Source: Rhodoferax sp. UBA5149
Lineage (GTDB): Bacteria > Pseudomonadota > Gammaproteobacteria > Burkholderiales > Burkholderiaceae_C
Length of the DNA: 44,315 bases
Assembly (NCBI RefSeq): GCF_002413825.1
Contig: NZ_DHXT01000102.1
Location: 1 to 44,315, forward strand
Direction: 5' to 3'
How positions within the stretch are numbered: position 1 is the first letter of the stretch; every line of letters starts with the position of its first letter. The notes below the pieces were generated by a model. The model saw only the letters and a list, made by a program, of their open reading frames with translations. It was not told where the DNA came from and made no database searches. The position numbers and the translations under genes were made by a program. Positions 9,287-17,207 of the stretch are shown one piece after another.

Positions 9287-10474
9287 ATGCACACTGAAAC
9301 ACCTATTCACTTCTACCCCGCCACGGCAAAAACAGAAATCCCGCAGTCAGACCTCAACCCCATTGTGGGCGGTCGGGTCGAGTTGCAATTGCTCACCACG
9401 CTCAAGTGCAACCTCAAGTGCAGCTACTGTTCATTGGGCGTGGGCGAGGTCTTGGGCTCGCAGGTCCACGTGGAGTACGACATCGAGCAGCTCAGTGCCT
9501 TCATTGACAAGCACCTGCAAGGCAAGGAGGTCTATGTCACCTTCTACGGTGGTGAGCCGACGCTGAACAAGCCTCTGATGCTGGAGGTGATGCAGCGCTT
9601 CCCGCGCTTTCGCTTTCAACTGCAGACCAATGCCACGCTGATCGACAATCTGCCGGATTGGGCCCTGAACCGTTTGTCCAATGTGCTGGCTTCCATTGAC
9701 GGCGGCGAATCCACCACCGACGGCTACCGGGGACGCGGCATTTACCGCCAGGTCATCAAAAATCTCAAGGAGGTGCGCGAGAAGATCGGCGGCACGGTCA
9801 CGGCCCGTGTCACCTGGGGCAACCCCGACACCTGCTTTGAAGAGCTGGACCAATTGGTGGGCGAAGGCACGCCGTTTGATTATCTGTACTGGCAATTCGT
9901 GGCCGATGAAATGTATGCCGGTGACTCGGTCGCCAAACGCCAGGCCGTGCTGGTGCAAATGATCGACAAGTTCTTCTCGCGCACCGATGTGTTGTACCCG
10001 CTCATTCCGCTGATGGGCATGGTGCGCAACAAGCTCTTTCCGACGCGCGCGCAGGAGCTCTATGCCGGCCGCACCCAATGCCGGGTCTCCACCCACCTGC
10101 TCAATGTCATGCCCAACGGCGAGATCTACCCCTGCCCGGACCTGCTGTACGCTCCGGCCATGAAGATGGGCGATGTCAAGACCAACTGGCTGCGAAAGAG
10201 CCCGCTGCAGCTCAACCCCGAGATGCCGTGCGAGCGTTGCGAGGCCTATTCATGGTGCCGCGGCAATTGCATGAAAAACTTGTACCTCGGCTACATCAAG
10301 CAAGATGCGCGCTACCGTAGCAATGTGGTGGAACCGATTTGCGAACTGATTCGCTTCATGGGCCGGGAGATCGACAAGCACAAACCGCAAGCCTGGTTTG
10401 AACAAGCCACGCTGCCGGTGCGCAAGCAGATCACGGACTGCGAAGTTTATGAGTACGTGGAGATCATGCCCTGA
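9287..10474 (+). CDS. radical SAM enzyme with SPASM domain, substrate unknown
   Basis: A 395-residue enzyme. The AdoMet cluster motif is C41-NLK-C45-SY-C48, the CxxxCxxC signature, followed by FYGGEPTLN, the usual GGEP SAM-binding motif. The C-terminal part carries a complete SPASM cysteine pattern: C265-x12-G-x4-C283, then C315-x2-C318-x5-C324-x3-C328, plus a later cysteine in VEPICELI. SPASM enzymes bind auxiliary iron-sulfur clusters and commonly modify ribosomally made peptides or proteins. I see no obvious precursor peptide, peptidase or transporter next to it, so the substrate cannot be named. The start at 9287 fits the homologous region; the frame is open upstream to 9194 but that extension is low-quality sequence. 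It is flanked by 277 bases upstream and sits alone. Confidence 0.87.
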   Translation: MHTETPIHFYPATAKTEIPQSDLNPIVGGRVELQLLTTLKCNLKCSYCSLGVGEVLGSQVHVEYDIEQLSAFIDKHLQGKEVYVTFYGGEPTLNKPLMLEVMQRFPRFRFQLQTNATLIDNLPDWALNRLSNVLASIDGGESTTDGYRGRGIYRQVIKNLKEVREKIGGTVTARVTWGNPDTCFEELDQLVGEGTPFDYLYWQFVADEMYAGDSVAKRQAVLVQMIDKFFSRTDVLYPLIPLMGMVRNKLFPTRAQELYAGRTQCRVSTHLLNVMPNGEIYPCPDLLYAPAMKMGDVKTNWLRKSPLQLNPEMPCERCEAYSWCRGNCMKNLYLGYIKQDARYRSNVVEPICELIRFMGREIDKHKPQAWFEQATLPVRKQITDCEVYEYVEIMP

Positions 10475-10638
10475 GCGAGTGATTTTTCTGCGCAACATTG
10501 GTCAATTTTGCGCTGGGTGCGTGCCCGCATTAGGTCTTTTCTGGAAATCGGGTCTTGTGCGTCAACGCACAGAAGAGGCGCGTCATTTCCTGTAATCTCG
10601 CTGTATCGCTAAGCTAATTGCGGCGTGCATTGGTTTCA

Positions 10639-10818
10639 GTGGTTCATCACCGAAAGGGGCTCGCCATCAACATCACCTTAAATCTGATACCGATCGTATC
10701 GCTCATCGCCGGCATCCTGATCCTCATCATGCCGCGCCTGCTGTCAACGATCGTGGCCGTCTATCTGATCATGGTCGGCTTGGTTGGCTTGTTTGGAACT
10801 GGCCACTTTCTGCGATGA
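10639..10818 (+). CDS. DUF3096 small hydrophobic protein
   Basis: A membrane miniprotein of up to about 60 residues whose core (NLIPIVSLIAGILILIMPRLL, then VAVYLIMVGLVGLF) matches DUF3096, a two-helix family of unknown function. The start is uncertain. GTG at 10639 is the only conventional codon close to the domain besides TTG codons at 10618 and 10630. The best ribosome-binding site (AAAGGGG, 10653-10659) instead sits six bases before an ATC codon at 10666, and homologues that I recall begin at about that point. An ATC start would give a protein of 50 residues. It is followed by a hairpin that mainly serves the convergent hydrolase gene. Confidence 0.72.
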   Translation: MVHHRKGLAINITLNLIPIVSLIAGILILIMPRLLSTIVAVYLIMVGLVGLFGTGHFLR

Positions 10819-10844
10819 AAAAAAGGGGGCCGCAAAGCCCCCTT
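10818..10844 (-). terminator. Rho-independent terminator of the lipoprotein hydrolase gene
   Basis: Read on the minus strand, an 8-bp perfect stem (AAGGGGGC paired with GCCCCCTT, 6-base loop) is followed by a run of seven T. It starts 25 bases after the hydrolase stop codon at 10870. On the plus strand the same stem has only a short T run, so termination of the DUF3096 transcript there would be weaker. Confidence 0.85.
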
Positions 10845-10869
10845 CCTGTTCACGGCCCAATGGAAAGGG

Positions 10870-12333
10870 TCAAGGTACCGCGCACGGGGCAACGGCGGCA
10901 AGCGTCGGACGCAGGGCGTTGGTCGTCCCGCTTTCGTCAGGTCCGAGCGTGTTTTTCGTGAAGGTGCAGCCGTAGTTCACGTTGGCCACAGTGGCGGCCG
11001 TCACGACATCGTCGCCCGCGGGTTTGACGCCGTTTTGCTCCCACTGGATCATGGCGTCAAAAGCGTCGACTTGCTCGGCAACCGTGAAATCGCAATGACT
11101 CGCGCCCCGGATCGCGCGCTGCACCAGCCAGGCACTGTTGCCCTTGGCCGCCACTCGCTTCTGATAGACCTGCTCCATGCTGAAAGGCACGAACAGGTCA
11201 CCCAAGGTGTGGATAGAAACCACCGGGATCTTGAACTCGCCGTTGACCTTGGGAATCCAGCGCAGGCCGTCTGTGCGCAGGCGGTTGGCGTCGGTTACCG
11301 CGGTCAGCTTTTGCGCCGCCGCGTTCAGCGCAGTCGACCCGGCCACGTCGCCATCAATGGTGTAGGTGAAGCCGTTGGTGTCGACCACGCTCTTGTTCAA
11401 GATGCCCGATATGGTGCCATCACCGCCAAAAGTGCCATAGGCGGACGGGAAGCTACCGCCAAAGGCCAGGCCTTGGGCGAACAAGGGGCGTTCGCCACCG
11501 GTCAGGTTCTTCAGCACGGAGGCGTACTTGGCGCCGGTGGCTGTGGTCGTGATCTGGGCCTGGGGTGTCGCCGTTGACGGGAAAGTCGCAAACAGCGTGC
11601 CGGTCACCAGCGCCTGAATTTCGGACCATTTGGTGAACGGATAACTCGGAACCCCGGCCACGGCCATGGCCGAGACTTGCATGGCGGCAAACAAATCGAA
11701 CAAAGCGGTATCCCCCACCACGCCGCACATCGGCACGGCGCCGTTGTACTTCACCTTGTGCTTGGCCGTTGCAAAGGCCTCGTCCTCGATCGCCGCGGCG
11801 GTAATATGGCCGCCCATGGAGTGGCCCGTGATGTACAGCTTGCTCGGCGCGGCCAGGGGGTGCAAGTTGGTTGCGGCGATGTCGTTGAACTTGAGTGCGA
11901 GTGCATTGGTATCCTCGACGCCGGCGCGCACATCGTAGTTGTTCTTGCTGTAGCTGGATGCTGCCCAGGCATACCCGTTTTGGATCAGGTAGCGGCGGAT
12001 AGATGGGTTCGAGATGCCGAGCGCGGCGCCGGAGCCAGCGAAACCGTGTGCGTACATCACGAGTTTGCCGTTCCAGTTGGCCGGCACCTCGACGCGATAG
12101 CCCGCACCGTCGAGCACACCGGCCCAGCGGCTGGTCGTGCTCATGTCGGTGACGTCGCCAGCAGCGGCGGCCATGGCGGCAAAGGTTGTGGCCGTGGCAT
12201 CGGCGGTGAACGTGAGTGCGTCCTGCGCGCGCGTTTCCTCGGGCGCAACCGCAGGGGCAGGGTCGCCGCCGCCGCAAGAAACGAGCATGGTGGCGGCGCC
12301 CAGCGCAGCCAGTTTGAACCTGATATTTCTCAT
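10870..12333 (-). CDS. lipoprotein alpha/beta hydrolase (esterase/lipase-like)
   Basis: A 487-residue secreted protein. The N-terminus is a lipoprotein signal peptide with lipobox LVSC (Cys20) followed by GGG, so it is probably lipid-anchored outside the inner membrane. The catalytic core shows an oxyanion-hole segment MYAHGF, the nucleophile elbow GHSMGG with Ser172, a likely acid Asp379 in HTLGDLFVPF and His413 in GASHCDF, in the right order for an alpha/beta hydrolase. Two cysteines near residues 205 and 455 and a C-terminal CAVP suggest disulfides. The substrate is unknown; esterase, lipase or polyester hydrolase are all possible. AGGGG precedes the ATG at 12333. It is transcribed alone, divergent from a diguanylate cyclase, and ends at a strong terminator. 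Confidence 0.85.
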   Translation of the reverse strand: MRNIRFKLAALGAATMLVSCGGGDPAPAVAPEETRAQDALTFTADATATTFAAMAAAAGDVTDMSTTSRWAGVLDGAGYRVEVPANWNGKLVMYAHGFAGSGAALGISNPSIRRYLIQNGYAWAASSYSKNNYDVRAGVEDTNALALKFNDIAATNLHPLAAPSKLYITGHSMGGHITAAAIEDEAFATAKHKVKYNGAVPMCGVVGDTALFDLFAAMQVSAMAVAGVPSYPFTKWSEIQALVTGTLFATFPSTATPQAQITTTATGAKYASVLKNLTGGERPLFAQGLAFGGSFPSAYGTFGGDGTISGILNKSVVDTNGFTYTIDGDVAGSTALNAAAQKLTAVTDANRLRTDGLRWIPKVNGEFKIPVVSIHTLGDLFVPFSMEQVYQKRVAAKGNSAWLVQRAIRGASHCDFTVAEQVDAFDAMIQWEQNGVKPAGDDVVTAATVANVNYGCTFTKNTLGPDESGTTNALRPTLAAVAPCAVP

Positions 12334-12782
12334 CGATGTGCCCCTGAGTTAAAAAAAGAACGCCCGTTCCTTTCTTTGGAGATGATGCTAAGCCCCCGAC
12401 CCCGTGTGTTGCTACCGGGTAAACACGTAGGGTCTTTGTGGCAATTTCAAACAAAAAGCAAGCACTTAAGTCAAAAAATGGCTGAATACGTGCAAGAAAA
12501 TTGTGTAGAAGTGCTTGGCCGCTGGCTCGCCTTCCGTGCCAACAGGGAGTCTGACAGTCCCAATCTGGCACCGTATCTGCCCTGCCTGCTCGCAAAAATC
12601 CTTTTTTCGCAGTTGCGCTGAATCAACCCGTTTGCGAATAAGTGAGTTCTGCTGTTTTGGCGTACATCCGACGACAACAAACGGGTGCATCATTTATTCT
12701 GTTGGTGTTCATGACGCGCAGGGTTTGTTTGGTCTCGAAATTCATTGTTCTTTTCCAACGCTTTTCATCCAAGTTCAAACTC
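12334..12782. other. divergent intergenic region, 449 bp
   Basis: The region lies between the starts of the hydrolase (-) and the diguanylate cyclase (+). It is AT-richer than its surroundings, especially around 12440-12480. On the minus strand TTGACT (12472-12477) resembles a -35 element, but no convincing -10 follows at 16-18 bases. A small palindrome (GAACG-CC-CGTTC) lies at about 12358-12369, in the likely leader of the hydrolase gene. The frame of the cyclase stays open upstream to a GTG at 12642, so part of this region could be coding if a longer start is used. I see no RNA gene. Confidence 0.5.
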
Positions 12783-15071
12783 ATGACTAGGCCCAACGAT
12801 CAACTCAAAAGTTCGAAAAATTGGCATCGCTGGGGCAAATACAGACTCATTTTTCTTGGCATTGCCGTTCTTTTCCTGGCATTGATCGCATGGCAGTTGT
12901 ATGCATCGCTGCGGACCGCCCAGTCATCCGCGATAACGAACACGCGCAATCTCGCGCTGCTGCTGGAATCCAGGCTGAACACCGAATTCCAGGTCGCTGA
13001 ACGCACGGTTGCAAGTCTGGTTGAAGAAATCCCCCCAGAAGCCATGCGCTCGGAGATGGCGGGGCAATATCGGCCTCAAATAAGCCGCTGGCTCAAATCT
13101 CGCGTTCAGAACATCTCGTCGGCTTCGGCATTGCGGTTCGTCGATGCCAACGGCAATTGGCTGTATTCCAGCGTCGACAATGACCCACCCATGAACGTCG
13201 CTGACCGGCCTTATTTTCAACAGCTCAAGAGTGATTCTGCAAGCACCACTATTTTTTCCGACGTGTCAGTAGGGCGTGTCAGCGGACGGGTACTGATGTG
13301 GGTGGCGAAACCGGTTCACGATCGAGAAGGTTCTTTCCTGGGCGCCGCGGTAACCTCGATTGATCTCACCTCTCTGCACGAACAGTTCCATAACCTTGAA
13401 CTTGGAAAAGATGGCGCGGTAACGCTGCGGCGTCTCGATAGCGGCGCCTTGGTTGTGCGCTACCCCGGTGCCATTGAAGTCGATAACAAACCCGCCCCCG
13501 ATCTCCCTATCCGCCAGGCAATTCTCAAGGGTGGGCCCCATGGCGTCATCAAAACCACATCGCCCGTTGACGGGGTTCAGCGTCTGTACGGCTATCGAAG
13601 GGTTGGTACATTTCCGTTCTACAGCGTGGTCGGCATCGCGGAAAACGACTACTTGGCCGAATGGCGCAGAGACTCCTCTTTTTTGTTGATCGGCGCATTG
13701 CTATTTCTCGCCACGCTCGCCGTCGCCGAGTCACGGCGCAACGGGAGCGAAATCAAGCTGCGCGACAGTGAACAGCGTTTTCGCAACCTGATCGACCGCA
13801 ACAACGCGGCCATTCTCCAGATTGATCCTGCCGGTGGCCACATTCTGGACGCCAACGCGTCCGCCTGCGACTTCTACGGGTGGTCGCATGCGCAGATGTG
13901 CGGCAAGACCCTGCAGGACATTAACGCGTTGAACCCGGAGCAAGTCGCAGCGGAATGCACGACAGCCGCAACAGAAAATCGCAACTACCTCATTTTTGCG
14001 CACCGTCTGGCCAACGGTGAAACCCGAACGGTGGAAATTCATTCCACACCCATCTCCATGGGGAACCGCTCCCTGTTGATTTTGATTGTCTATGACATCA
14101 CAGAACGGATGCGCGACGCCAAGCAGCTGGCCAGTCTGACACTGGACCAGAAAGCCATCCTGGATAGCCACATCGTCGGCATTTTCAAAGCCAGGGACCG
14201 AAAATTCGTCTGGACCAACGCGGCATTTGCAGAGATGCTTGGCTACACAAAAGAAGAACTAATCGGACAATCGACCCGCGTCCTCTATCCGAGTGATCAG
14301 GCGCATGCCGATTTCGGCGATGTGGCCTATCCCACCATCCACGAAAGTGAAATCTTCCGGTCCGAAATTCAGTTGCAGCGCAAGAATGGATCACTCGGGT
14401 GGTATGAAATCAGTGGCGGATTGCTCAGCCCTGGCAACGAAGAGTCGATCTGGGGCTTGGTCGACATCACCAAGCGCAAGCAGATGGAAGACCAAGTGCG
14501 CCAACTGGCTTTTTATGACACGCTCACCGAGTTACCGAACCGGCGTTTGCTCAATGACCGTTTAAGCCAGGCGATGGTCGCGAGCAAGCGCAGTGACCAC
14601 TATGGCGCCCTGATGTTTCTCGACCTGGATAATTTCAAGCCGCTCAATGATGTGCATGGGCATCTTGCAGGCGACTTGCTATTGATTGAAGTCGCAAGCC
14701 GATTGAAAAGCTGCGTACGGGAAATGGATACCTTGGCGCGGTTTGGTGGCGACGAGTTTGTGGTGCTGCTCAGCGAACTGACGCGGGACAGAGTTGAGTC
14801 CACAACGCAGGCCGAAATTGTTGCCGAGAAGATTCAAGAAACGCTGTCCAGTCCGTATTTGCTTCAACTCACGCGTGATGGCATGGGTGTATCACGCACC
14901 GCCGAACATCGTTGCACCGCAAGCATCGGCGTCGCGATGTTTGTCGGTCAGGAGACCACGGCACAAGAAGTTCTCAAGTGGGCCGATTTGGCCATGTATG
15001 AAGCGAAAGAAAATGGGCGAAATTCCATCCGGTTCTATGGGGCTGGCCGACCAAAGAATCCGGCCTGTTAG
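12783..15071 (+). CDS. membrane diguanylate cyclase: dCache-PAS-PAS-GGDEF
   Basis: A protein of about 762 residues that makes cyclic di-GMP from GTP. Order: membrane helix (about residues 20-42), a periplasmic dCache-type sensor (YRRVGTFPFYSVVGIAE near its end), a second membrane helix (about 299-316), two PAS domains (about 325-450 and 455-580, the second with FAEMLGYTKEELIGQS), then a GGDEF domain. The active site is intact, FGGDEF with GGDEF at 655-659. RxxD (REMD) five residues before it is the product-binding inhibitory I-site, so feedback inhibition is expected. There is no EAL domain. The start is uncertain: ATG at 12783 is placed just before the first membrane helix, but in-frame ATG 12711 and GTG 12642 exist and none has a strong Shine-Dalgarno. 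Ligand unknown. Confidence 0.9.
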   Translation: MTRPNDQLKSSKNWHRWGKYRLIFLGIAVLFLALIAWQLYASLRTAQSSAITNTRNLALLLESRLNTEFQVAERTVASLVEEIPPEAMRSEMAGQYRPQISRWLKSRVQNISSASALRFVDANGNWLYSSVDNDPPMNVADRPYFQQLKSDSASTTIFSDVSVGRVSGRVLMWVAKPVHDREGSFLGAAVTSIDLTSLHEQFHNLELGKDGAVTLRRLDSGALVVRYPGAIEVDNKPAPDLPIRQAILKGGPHGVIKTTSPVDGVQRLYGYRRVGTFPFYSVVGIAENDYLAEWRRDSSFLLIGALLFLATLAVAESRRNGSEIKLRDSEQRFRNLIDRNNAAILQIDPAGGHILDANASACDFYGWSHAQMCGKTLQDINALNPEQVAAECTTAATENRNYLIFAHRLANGETRTVEIHSTPISMGNRSLLILIVYDITERMRDAKQLASLTLDQKAILDSHIVGIFKARDRKFVWTNAAFAEMLGYTKEELIGQSTRVLYPSDQAHADFGDVAYPTIHESEIFRSEIQLQRKNGSLGWYEISGGLLSPGNEESIWGLVDITKRKQMEDQVRQLAFYDTLTELPNRRLLNDRLSQAMVASKRSDHYGALMFLDLDNFKPLNDVHGHLAGDLLLIEVASRLKSCVREMDTLARFGGDEFVVLLSELTRDRVESTTQAEIVAEKIQETLSSPYLLQLTRDGMGVSRTAEHRCTASIGVAMFVGQETTAQEVLKWADLAMYEAKENGRNSIRFYGAGRPKNPAC

Positions 15072-15820
15072 GAACCGGCCCGCAGCCCTGCTACCGCCAT
15101 GCGAACATCGGCGGCCCAGGCACGGCGATCTCGCCCTTGAGCTGACTGTGGTTCGCCAAATGTCACAACGGCGCACAGCGGCGGCGCCGTGAGCGTGCGC
15201 CAGATCGAGCCCAACAGGGTGTCATCGTCGATGTAACACGGCGCCAGGCTGCGCTCGCCGCTGGCGGCGTCCGCAAAGCGCAGCGCCACCGGCAGCACCG
15301 GTGCATGGGCCGAGATGGCGGCTTGAAACAGGTTGGCGTGAAAGGGCAGCAAGTCCACGCCATTGCTGGTGGTGCCTTCAGGAAAAATCGCCAGTATGTC
15401 GCCGGTCTGCAGGCGCTCGGCCATGTGGTGCACCACGCGCATGGCGTCGCGCCGGGACTCGCGTTCGATGAACAGGGTGCCGGCGGCGGTCGCCAGGGTG
15501 CCGACCAGGGGCCAGTGCCGCACGTCGGCTTTGGAGACAAAACGGCAAGGGCGCGCGGCGAGCATCACCACAATGTCCAGCCACGAGATGTGGTTGGCCG
15601 CCAGCAGCACGGGGCCATGCGTTGGTGGCTCGCCAACTACTATCAATTTAATAGCTAGTCGCGCAATCAGGACAAGGGCCCAGGCCCTGATTCGCTCTTC
15701 TTTTTGAGCTGCAGACAGTCTGGGGAAAACGAAGGCGGCGCTGCACAAACCCGTCACGATGTGCAGCAGCACGCGCACGCATTTCCAGCTGGCGTGGGCA
15801 CGCAGGCCGATGCGGTGCAT
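15068..15820 (-). CDS. 1-acyl-sn-glycerol-3-phosphate acyltransferase (PlsC-like)
   Basis: A 250-residue membrane-associated acyltransferase that would transfer an acyl chain to lysophosphatidate in phospholipid synthesis. The catalytic motif is NHISWLD, with His77 and Asp82. The second hallmark motif is FPEGTTSNG. An N-terminal hydrophobic helix precedes them. The ATG at 15820 overlaps the pyrC' stop as TGATG, so translation is coupled; an in-frame TTG at 15823 is less likely. Its 3' end overlaps the convergent diguanylate cyclase stop by four bases. Bases 15638-15691, encoding about residues 44-61, resemble a dispersed repeat found elsewhere in the window, yet the protein keeps normal family spacing. 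It could instead be one of the related lyso-ornithine-lipid acyltransferases. Confidence 0.88.
   Translation of the reverse strand: MHRIGLRAHASWKCVRVLLHIVTGLCSAAFVFPRLSAAQKEERIRAWALVLIARLAIKLIVVGEPPTHGPVLLAANHISWLDIVVMLAARPCRFVSKADVRHWPLVGTLATAAGTLFIERESRRDAMRVVHHMAERLQTGDILAIFPEGTTSNGVDLLPFHANLFQAAISAHAPVLPVALRFADAASGERSLAPCYIDDDTLLGSIWRTLTAPPLCAVVTFGEPQSAQGRDRRAWAADVRMAVAGLRAGS
15638..15691 (+). repeat. diverged copy of dispersed repeat family 1, inside plsC
   Basis: By eye, this 54-base stretch matches the intergenic copy at 37772-37825 at about two thirds of positions without gaps. It includes the near-palindromic start (TATCAATTTAATAGCT), GCGCA, and the GGGCC...GGCCC core. It lies in frame within plsC. 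It could be a domesticated copy or partly chance similarity. Confidence 0.45.
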
Positions 15821-17112
15821 CAAGCCTGAAAGGCCACCTGCCCGCCGACAATCGTGCAGCGCACCCGTCCCGGTAGCTCCAAACCCAAGAACGGCGTGTG
15901 CTTGCCCTGGCTGCGCAAGGCAGCGGGCTCAACCACCCACGCAGCCTGCGGATCAAACACGCACAGGTCAGCCACACCGCCGACCAGCAGACGCCCGACA
16001 CGGCCTTGCCGTTTGCCGAGTGACGCACCCAACACATCGGCCGGTCCGCTGGTGATCACCGCCAGGGCACGCGCCAGGCTGACGCCGCTGTCCAGGCGCC
16101 ACTTGAGCGCCAGGCTCAACAGCAGCTCGACGCCCGTGGCACCGGCCTCGCTTTCGGCGAATGGCAGGGCTTTGGCATCTTCGTCCACCGGCGTGTGGTC
16201 GGATACCAGCGCGTCGATGGTGCCGTCCGCCAGCGCCGCACGCAGGGCATCGCGGTCGCGCTGCTGGCGCAGGGGCGGGTTGAGCCGGGCGTGGCTGTCA
16301 AAGTAGCCGATGTCGGTGTCCGTCAGATGCAGTGAGTTGATGCTGATGTCACAACTGACTTTCAAGCCGTCCAGCTTGGCCTGGCGCACCAGGGCGACCC
16401 CGGCGGCACTGCTGAGCCGACACAGATGCACCCGCGCGCCGGTCGCCTTCATCAGCTCAAAAATGGTGTGCAGGGCAATCGTTTCTGCCACCACCGGCAC
16501 GCCGCTCAGGCCCAGCCGGGTGGCCAGCGCGCCACTCGCCGCCACGCCCTTGCCCAGAAAAAACTCTTGCGGTCGCAGCCACACGGCATAGTCAAAGGTG
16601 CTGGCGTACTGAAACGCACGCTGCAGCACCTGCGTGTTGGCCAGGGGCACTTCGGCCTGGCTGAAAGCAACGCAGCCGGCCTCGGTCAGCTCCACCATCT
16701 CGGTGAGCGCTTCACCGGCGAGATTGCGGGTCAAGGCGCCCAGCGGATAGACGCGGGCCTGGTTCAGTTTTTCGGCCCGAAAGCGCAGCATCTCCACCAG
16801 ACCGGGCTCATCGAGCACCGGGTCGGTGTCGGGCAGGCAGACCAGGCTGGTCACGCCACCGGCGACGGCTGCGGCCATCTCGGACTCCAGCATGCGGGCG
16901 TGCTCATAGCCGGGCTCGCGCAGACGCACCGCCAGGTCCATCAAGCCGGGGGCGACAATGCAACCAGTGGCGTCGATGGTCTGGCTGGGCTGGAAGTCGG
17001 GTGCTATGTTTTTAATAGCTATCACCGCCCCATTGGCGAGGGCTACATCCGCAATTTCATCGAAACCACTGGCTGGATCGATGACCCGGCCGCCTTTGAT
17101 CAACAGGTTCAT
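15820..17112 (-). CDS. pyrC': PyrC', catalytically inactive dihydroorotase-like ATCase partner
   Basis: A 430-residue member of the class I dihydroorotase/amidohydrolase family, 90 bases downstream of pyrB. The metal-binding HxH of active enzymes (usually DxHxHLREPG) reads D59-LAVR-LREPG, so both histidines are replaced, by Ala61 and Arg63. The late DHAPH motif reads SDHTPV. These losses match the Pseudomonas PyrC' polypeptides, which have no dihydroorotase activity but are needed to assemble aspartate transcarbamoylase. I infer the same structural role here; an active dihydroorotase should then be encoded elsewhere. The ATG at 17112 has GGGAG upstream and lies inside an 11-bp direct repeat. 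The upstream in-frame extension to 17178 is repeat sequence and not part of the protein. Databases may label it dihydroorotase. Confidence 0.88.
   Translation of the reverse strand: MNLLIKGGRVIDPASGFDEIADVALANGAVIAIKNIAPDFQPSQTIDATGCIVAPGLMDLAVRLREPGYEHARMLESEMAAAVAGGVTSLVCLPDTDPVLDEPGLVEMLRFRAEKLNQARVYPLGALTRNLAGEALTEMVELTEAGCVAFSQAEVPLANTQVLQRAFQYASTFDYAVWLRPQEFFLGKGVAASGALATRLGLSGVPVVAETIALHTIFELMKATGARVHLCRLSSAAGVALVRQAKLDGLKVSCDISINSLHLTDTDIGYFDSHARLNPPLRQQRDRDALRAALADGTIDALVSDHTPVDEDAKALPFAESEAGATGVELLLSLALKWRLDSGVSLARALAVITSGPADVLGASLGKRQGRVGRLLVGGVADLCVFDPQAAWVVEPAALRSQGKHTPFLGLELPGRVRCTIVGGQVAFQA
17003..17020 (+). repeat. short fragment of repeat family 1, inside pyrC'
   Basis: GCTATGTTTTTAATAGCT matches the first 18 bases of the family (GCTATTAATTTAATAGCT type) at 15 positions. 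It is within the coding region of pyrC' (the AIKNIA segment). Because the sequence is short and palindromic, chance similarity is possible. Confidence 0.3.
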
Positions 17113-17207
17113 ATCAGGTCTCCCGCCGGGCCGCCCCAAGGGAGACCTGCGCCCCCTCGGGGGGCAGCGAATACACAAAGTGATGAGCGTGGGGGTTTCA
17201 TATCAGG
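17108..17207. repeat. 78-bp hairpin element with 11-bp direct repeats between pyrB and pyrC'
   Basis: TTCATATCAGG occurs at 17108-17118 and again at 17197-17207, flanking 78 bases. The inner part has an interrupted inverted repeat (GTCTCCC at 17118-17124 with GGGAGAC at 17140-17146) and a GC-rich hairpin GCCCCC-TCG-GGGGGC around 17151-17165, then GCGTGGGGG. The GC hairpin with the CGTGGGGG tail resembles a dispersed element that I recall from Comamonadaceae genomes. On the minus strand the copies contain the pyrB stop and the pyrC' start. Confidence 0.75.

Noticed and set aside
9031..9297. Possible precursor peptide upstream of the radical SAM gene
   Set aside because: The 88-codon frame contains several Cys but no leader/core pattern, no ribosome-binding site, and it overlaps the enzyme start; not supportable as a substrate.
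10490..10513. Inverted repeat GCGCAA/TTGCGC after the radical SAM gene as a terminator
   Set aside because: Only six pairs with a 12-base loop and no T run follow; probably chance.
11677..12621. 314-codon open frame antisense to the hydrolase and crossing the intergenic region
   Set aside because: The overlapping minus-strand frame has a lipobox and catalytic triad; this one shows no domain.
17152..17166. GC-rich hairpin between pyrB and pyrC' as a terminator
   Set aside because: There is no T run after it on either strand, and it is better explained as part of the repeat element.
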